DNA of 64,000 nt from Krasilnikoviella flava (GTDB lineage: Bacteria; Actinomycetota; Actinomycetes; Actinomycetales; Cellulomonadaceae), in contig NZ_FUZQ01000004.1 in the NCBI RefSeq assembly GCF_900167525.1, positions 306,747 through 370,746 on the forward strand, given 5' to 3'. The translations under genes were made by a program, and so were the position numbers. This document shows positions 60,857-64,000 of the stretch, one piece after another (position 1 is the stretch's first letter; each line of letters starts with the position of its first letter). The notes under the pieces were generated by a model. That model saw nothing but the letters and a program-made list of their open reading frames with translations, was not told where the DNA came from and did not search any database.

Positions 60857-61681
60857 TCAGGGCACGAGCGGCGCCGCGAGCACGCGGCGGGCGGCGGCCG
60901 CGTCGCCGGCGACGACGGCGCCCGCCTCGTCGAGGGTCAGCCGACCCCACAGCAGCAGCGCGAGGCCGTGCGCCGGCGCCTCGATCGTCGCCGCCGGTCC
61001 GCCGGCCTCGGCAGCGGGGGCCTCCAGGGTCCACGACCAGTCGAGGTCGGTCGCGACGACGCGCAGCCGGTCGCGCAGCGGCGCCATCCGCCCGAGCCGC
61101 ACCTGCCGGGGCTGGAACATCGTCACGACCTCGTCGACGGCGTCGGCCCACACCTCGGGGGCGACGTCGACGGCGGCCAGCGCGGCCGGGCCCGAGCCCA
61201 GCCGGGCGCCGTGCAGGTCGTGCAGGTGCACGAGCGTCTCGTATCCCTGGCGCCGCCACCAGAAGGACGCCGGTCCCTCTCCGAGCAAGGTGCGCGAGGC
61301 GCCGTCGGGACCCGCGGCCGCCAGCGCGGACCGCAGGGCCGTGGCGTGCCGGGCGTAGAGGGCGGCCAGCTCCGCAGCGCCGCCGTCGGGCCCCGAGAGG
61401 TCGGGCACGGGCAGGTCCTCCGACCGCGACGGGTCGCCCACGGCCATCCCGCCTGCCCAGTGGTGGACGCCCGCGAGGTGCACCACCAGCTCGCGGGCCC
61501 GCCAGTCCCCGCACGCCGGGACGAGCGCGTCGGGCGCGACGTCGGGCACGGCGGCGGCGAACTCGTCCTGGAGCCGGGCGAGCAGCGCCAGCCGCTCGGG
61601 CTCCGGCCCGCCGTCGGCGCGCCGCCCCGTGTGCGGGTCGACGGTGGGACGGCGCGGCGCGGCGGCGGGCTCGATCGGCAT
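60857..61681 (-). CDS. DinB/MDMPI-type maleylpyruvate isomerase-family protein
   Basis: A 274-residue protein with the mycothiol-dependent maleylpyruvate isomerase N-terminal four-helix bundle: ALVPACGDWRARELVVHLAGVHHWAGGM and later GYETLVHLHDLHG, which supply the three metal-binding histidines. A C-terminal domain of ~90 residues follows. Members act as mycothiol S-transferases or isomerases in actinobacteria; the reaction here is open. The ATG follows TAGCCT by seven bases (leaderless). Confidence 0.88.
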   Translation of the reverse strand: MPIEPAAAPRRPTVDPHTGRRADGGPEPERLALLARLQDEFAAAVPDVAPDALVPACGDWRARELVVHLAGVHHWAGGMAVGDPSRSEDLPVPDLSGPDGGAAELAALYARHATALRSALAAAGPDGASRTLLGEGPASFWWRRQGYETLVHLHDLHGARLGSGPAALAAVDVAPEVWADAVDEVVTMFQPRQVRLGRMAPLRDRLRVVATDLDWSWTLEAPAAEAGGPAATIEAPAHGLALLLWGRLTLDEAGAVVAGDAAAARRVLAAPLVP

Positions 61682-61727
61682 GGCGCCGAGGCTAGTACCC
61701 GGCGTGGCCTGGTGGTCGGGCCCTGGG

Positions 61728-62291
61728 TCAGGAGCTCAGGACCGCGTCGACCTGGCGGAGGAAGTCGTCCAGGTCGTCCGGGGTCCGCGACGTCACGAGG
61801 GGGAAGCCCGCGCCGTCGTCGCGCACCACGGACCGGTCCACCCAGCGGCCTCCGGCGTTGCGCACGTCGGTGGCCAGCGACGGGTAGGAGGTGAGGGTCG
61901 CGCCACCGACGCAACCGGCCTCGACCACCGCCCACGGGCCGTGGCAGATGGCGGCGACCGGCCTGCCGGAGTGCGCGAACGCGGTGACGAGACCGACGGC
62001 GGCCTCCTGCAGGCGCAGCGTGTCGGCGTTGATCGTGCCGCCCGGCACCAGCAGCAGGTCCGCGCCGTCGGGGTCGACGGCGTCGTAGGTCGTGTCGGCG
62101 GGGACGGGCCGGCCCGGGTCCTTGTCGCCGACGAGCGTGCGGACGTCGCCGGGCTCGTTCGAGGCGACCACCACCTCGGCGCCCGCGGCGCGCAGGTGCT
62201 CGAGCGGAACGACCAGCTCGTCCTGCTCGACGCCGTAGCTCGTCACGATCGCCAGGACTCGCTTCCCGGTCAGGTCGGCGGTGTCGGTCAT
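61728..62291 (-). CDS. DJ-1/PfpI family protein
   Basis: A 187-residue protein of the type 1 glutamine amidotransferase-like fold. The nucleophile elbow is Cys116-His117 ([14 protein letters not shown]), and the acidic partner is in [27 protein letters not shown] is the GG turn of the family. Such proteins act as proteases, glyoxalases or deglycases under stress. The ATG at 62291 has an AAGGAG site; the frame extends upstream without homology. It is divergent from lepA. Confidence 0.93.
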   Translation of the reverse strand: MTDTADLTGKRVLAIVTSYGVEQDELVVPLEHLRAAGAEVVVASNEPGDVRTLVGDKDPGRPVPADTTYDAVDPDGADLLLVPGGTINADTLRLQEAAVGLVTAFAHSGRPVAAICHGPWAVVEAGCVGGATLTSYPSLATDVRNAGGRWVDRSVVRDDGAGFPLVTSRTPDDLDDFLRQVDAVLSS

Positions 62292-62452
62292 GTCGGGGCT
62301 CCTTCCGTCACGTCGGTCGGTGGGCCCTCGACCGTACGCAGCGGTGCGCGGTGCCCGCACGTGGGACGTGCCCGCGGTACCTCATGGGACAATGGCCGGG
62401 CCTCGTCACCACCGACGACACCCTTCCAGCGACCCTGACGGAGCGAATCGCG

Positions 62453-64000
62453 TTGCCCATCCCCGGACCCGCGCTGAGTGCGCGCATCGAGCCGAACGTC
62501 ACGGCGCCCGAGCTCATCCGCAACTTCTGCATCATCGCGCACATCGACCACGGCAAGTCGACGCTCGCCGACCGCATGCTCCAGCTCACCGGCGTCGTCG
62601 AGCCGCGGGCGATGCGGGCGCAGTACCTCGACCGCATGGACATCGAGCGCGAGCGCGGCATCACGATCAAGTCGCAGGCCGTGCGGATGCCGTGGCAGCT
62701 GGGCGACCAGGCGCACGCGCTCAACATGATCGACACCCCGGGGCACGTCGACTTCACCTACGAGGTCTCCCGTTCGCTCGCGGCCTGCGAGGGCGCGGTC
62801 CTGCTGGTCGACGCGGCGCAGGGCATCGAGGCGCAGACGCTCGCCAACCTGTACCTGGCGATGGAGAACGACCTCGAGATCATCCCCGTCCTCAACAAGA
62901 TCGACCTGCCCGCCGCGCAGCCGGAGAAGTACGCGGAGGAGCTGGCGAACCTCGTGGGCGGCGACCCCGACGACGTGCTGAAGGTCAGCGGCAAGACGGG
63001 CGCGGGGGTCGAGGCGCTGCTCGACAGGATCGTCGAGCGCATCCCGGCCCCGGTCGGTGACGCCGACGCACCCGCCCGCGCGATGATCTTCGACTCCGTG
63101 TACGACACCTACCGCGGGGTCGTGACGTACGTGCGGGTCATCGACGGCAGCCTCAGCCCGCGCGAGCGCATCGTCATGATGTCGACGCGCGCCACGCACG
63201 AGCTGCTCGAGATCGGCGTCATCTCGCCCGACCCGATCGTCACGAAGGGGCTCGGCGTCGGCGAGGTCGGCTACCTCATCACGGGCGTGAAGGACGTGCG
63301 GCAGTCGAAGGTCGGCGACACCGTCACCAACGCCGGCAAGCCCGCGACGGAGTCGCTCGGCGGGTACAGCGAGCCGAAGCCGATGGTCTTCTCCGGCCTG
63401 TACCCGGTGGACGGGTCCGACTACCCGGCGCTGCGCGACGCGCTCGACAAGCTCAAGCTCAACGACGCGGCGCTCAACTACGAGCCGGAGACGTCGGTGG
63501 CGCTCGGCTTCGGCTTCCGCGTCGGCTTCCTCGGGCTGCTGCACCTGGAGATCGTGCGCGAACGGCTCGAGCGCGAGTTCGACCTGGACCTCATCTCGAC
63601 CGCGCCGAACGTCGTCTACGACGTCACGCTCGACGACGGTACCGAGGTGAAGGTGACGAACCCGTCCGAGTTCCCGGGCGGCAAGATCAAGGAGGTCCGC
63701 GAGCCCGTGGTGCGCGCGACCATCCTCGCGCCGAGCGAGTTCGTCGGCACCGTGATGGGCCTGTGCAACGACCGGCGTGGTCAGATGGACGGCATGGACT
63801 ACCTGTCGGAGGACCGGGTCGAGCTGCGCTTCACGCTGCCGCTCGCCGAGATCGTCTTCGACTTCTTCGACCAGCTCAAGTCGCGCACCCGTGGCTACGC
63901 GTCGCTGGACTACGAGCCCCAGGGTGACCAGGCGGCGGACCTCGTGAAGGTCGACATCCTGCTGCAGGGCGACCAGGTGGACGCGTTCAGCGCCATCGTG
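62453..64000 (+). CDS. lepA: Elongation factor 4 (LepA), 5' part
   Basis: The first 516 codons of the ~615-residue ribosomal back-translocase; it runs off the window. G1 is [10 protein letters not shown]2 includes [15 protein letters not shown]3 is [28 protein letters not shown] and G4 NKIDLP. The LepA-specific domain IV starts at [23 protein letters not shown] at 62453 is the start, with CGGAG upstream, since no ATG or GTG lies before the conserved N-terminus ([18 protein letters not shown]). It ends the comEA-comEC-holA-rpsT-lepA order typical of actinobacteria. Confidence 0.97.
   Translation, partial: MPIPGPALSARIEPNVTAPELIRNFCIIAHIDHGKSTLADRMLQLTGVVEPRAMRAQYLDRMDIERERGITIKSQAVRMPWQLGDQAHALNMIDTPGHVDFTYEVSRSLAACEGAVLLVDAAQGIEAQTLANLYLAMENDLEIIPVLNKIDLPAAQPEKYAEELANLVGGDPDDVLKVSGKTGAGVEALLDRIVERIPAPVGDADAPARAMIFDSVYDTYRGVVTYVRVIDGSLSPRERIVMMSTRATHELLEIGVISPDPIVTKGLGVGEVGYLITGVKDVRQSKVGDTVTNAGKPATESLGGYSEPKPMVFSGLYPVDGSDYPALRDALDKLKLNDAALNYEPETSVALGFGFRVGFLGLLHLEIVRERLEREFDLDLISTAPNVVYDVTLDDGTEVKVTNPSEFPGGKIKEVREPVVRATILAPSEFVGTVMGLCNDRRGQMDGMDYLSEDRVELRFTLPLAEIVFDFFDQLKSRTRGYASLDYEPQGDQAADLVKVDILLQGDQVDAFSAIV

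Overview
The window is 64 kb of very GC-rich DNA. The codons strongly favour G or C in the third position, GTG starts are frequent, and most promoters drive leaderless transcripts. The gene content (LigD/Ku end joining, mycothiol-type DinB protein, VKOR, SCO4848-type membrane protein, AztD, comEA-comEC-holA-rpsT-lepA order) points to an actinobacterium, most likely of the order Micrococcales (Cellulomonas, Cellulosimicrobium or a relative). The genus is an inference from gene content, not a database match.

Layout. 1-12 kb holds stress and metabolism genes: the end of a short-chain dehydrogenase, an ArsR/AHSA1 pair, a DUF2599 lipoprotein back to back with an iron-box-controlled siderophore-interacting protein, an M24 peptidase, a quinone-oxidoreductase-like MDR, a GlxA-type regulator divergent from an isochorismatase, a lipoprotein/amidohydrolase operon divergent from a GntR regulator, and a two-component pair. 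12-18.4 kb holds three-domain LigD and an ABC exporter followed by its own two-component pair. 18.4-24.7 kb looks like an accessory stretch: a broken hydrolase, DUF402, a methyltransferase behind a (CGGCC)9 repeat, a serine hydrolase behind a MerR-type operator, and a MarR/MFS/LLM-oxidoreductase module. 24.7-38.1 kb returns to chromosomal genes: SDR, glutaredoxin, a second ABC exporter divergent from a third two-component pair, Ku, TetR/MFS, a metallophosphoesterase, a broken tyrosine phosphatase, an MntR-like regulator, an MFS permease and VKOR.

38.2-64 kb is a housekeeping backbone (leuS, degV, comEA, comEC, holA, rpsT, lepA). Two blocks sit in it. Between leuS and degV are a three-gene SMC-like operon homologous to JetA-JetB-JetC of the Wadjet plasmid-defence system (MksBEF family) but with no JetD nuclease next to it, then glycogen phosphorylase, a HerA-like ATPase and an AztD-type zinc metallochaperone preceded by two Zur-like boxes. 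Between rpsT and lepA are an orphan PemK/MazF-like protein, an alpha/beta hydrolase, a DinB/MDMPI protein and a DJ-1/PfpI protein.

How the genes work together. The LigD and Ku genes together supply bacterial end joining, although they lie 15 kb apart. ComEA and ComEC take up DNA, and the Jet/Mks complex in the same region is of a type known to act on plasmids or chromosome structure. Iron (SIP), manganese (MntR-like) and zinc (AztD) homeostasis are each represented. The strongest leads are the jetD-less Jet operon with a terminator-like hairpin inside the start of jetA, a perfect 38-bp palindrome inside ligD, and a histidine kinase with a membrane segment and outside domain after its catalytic core.
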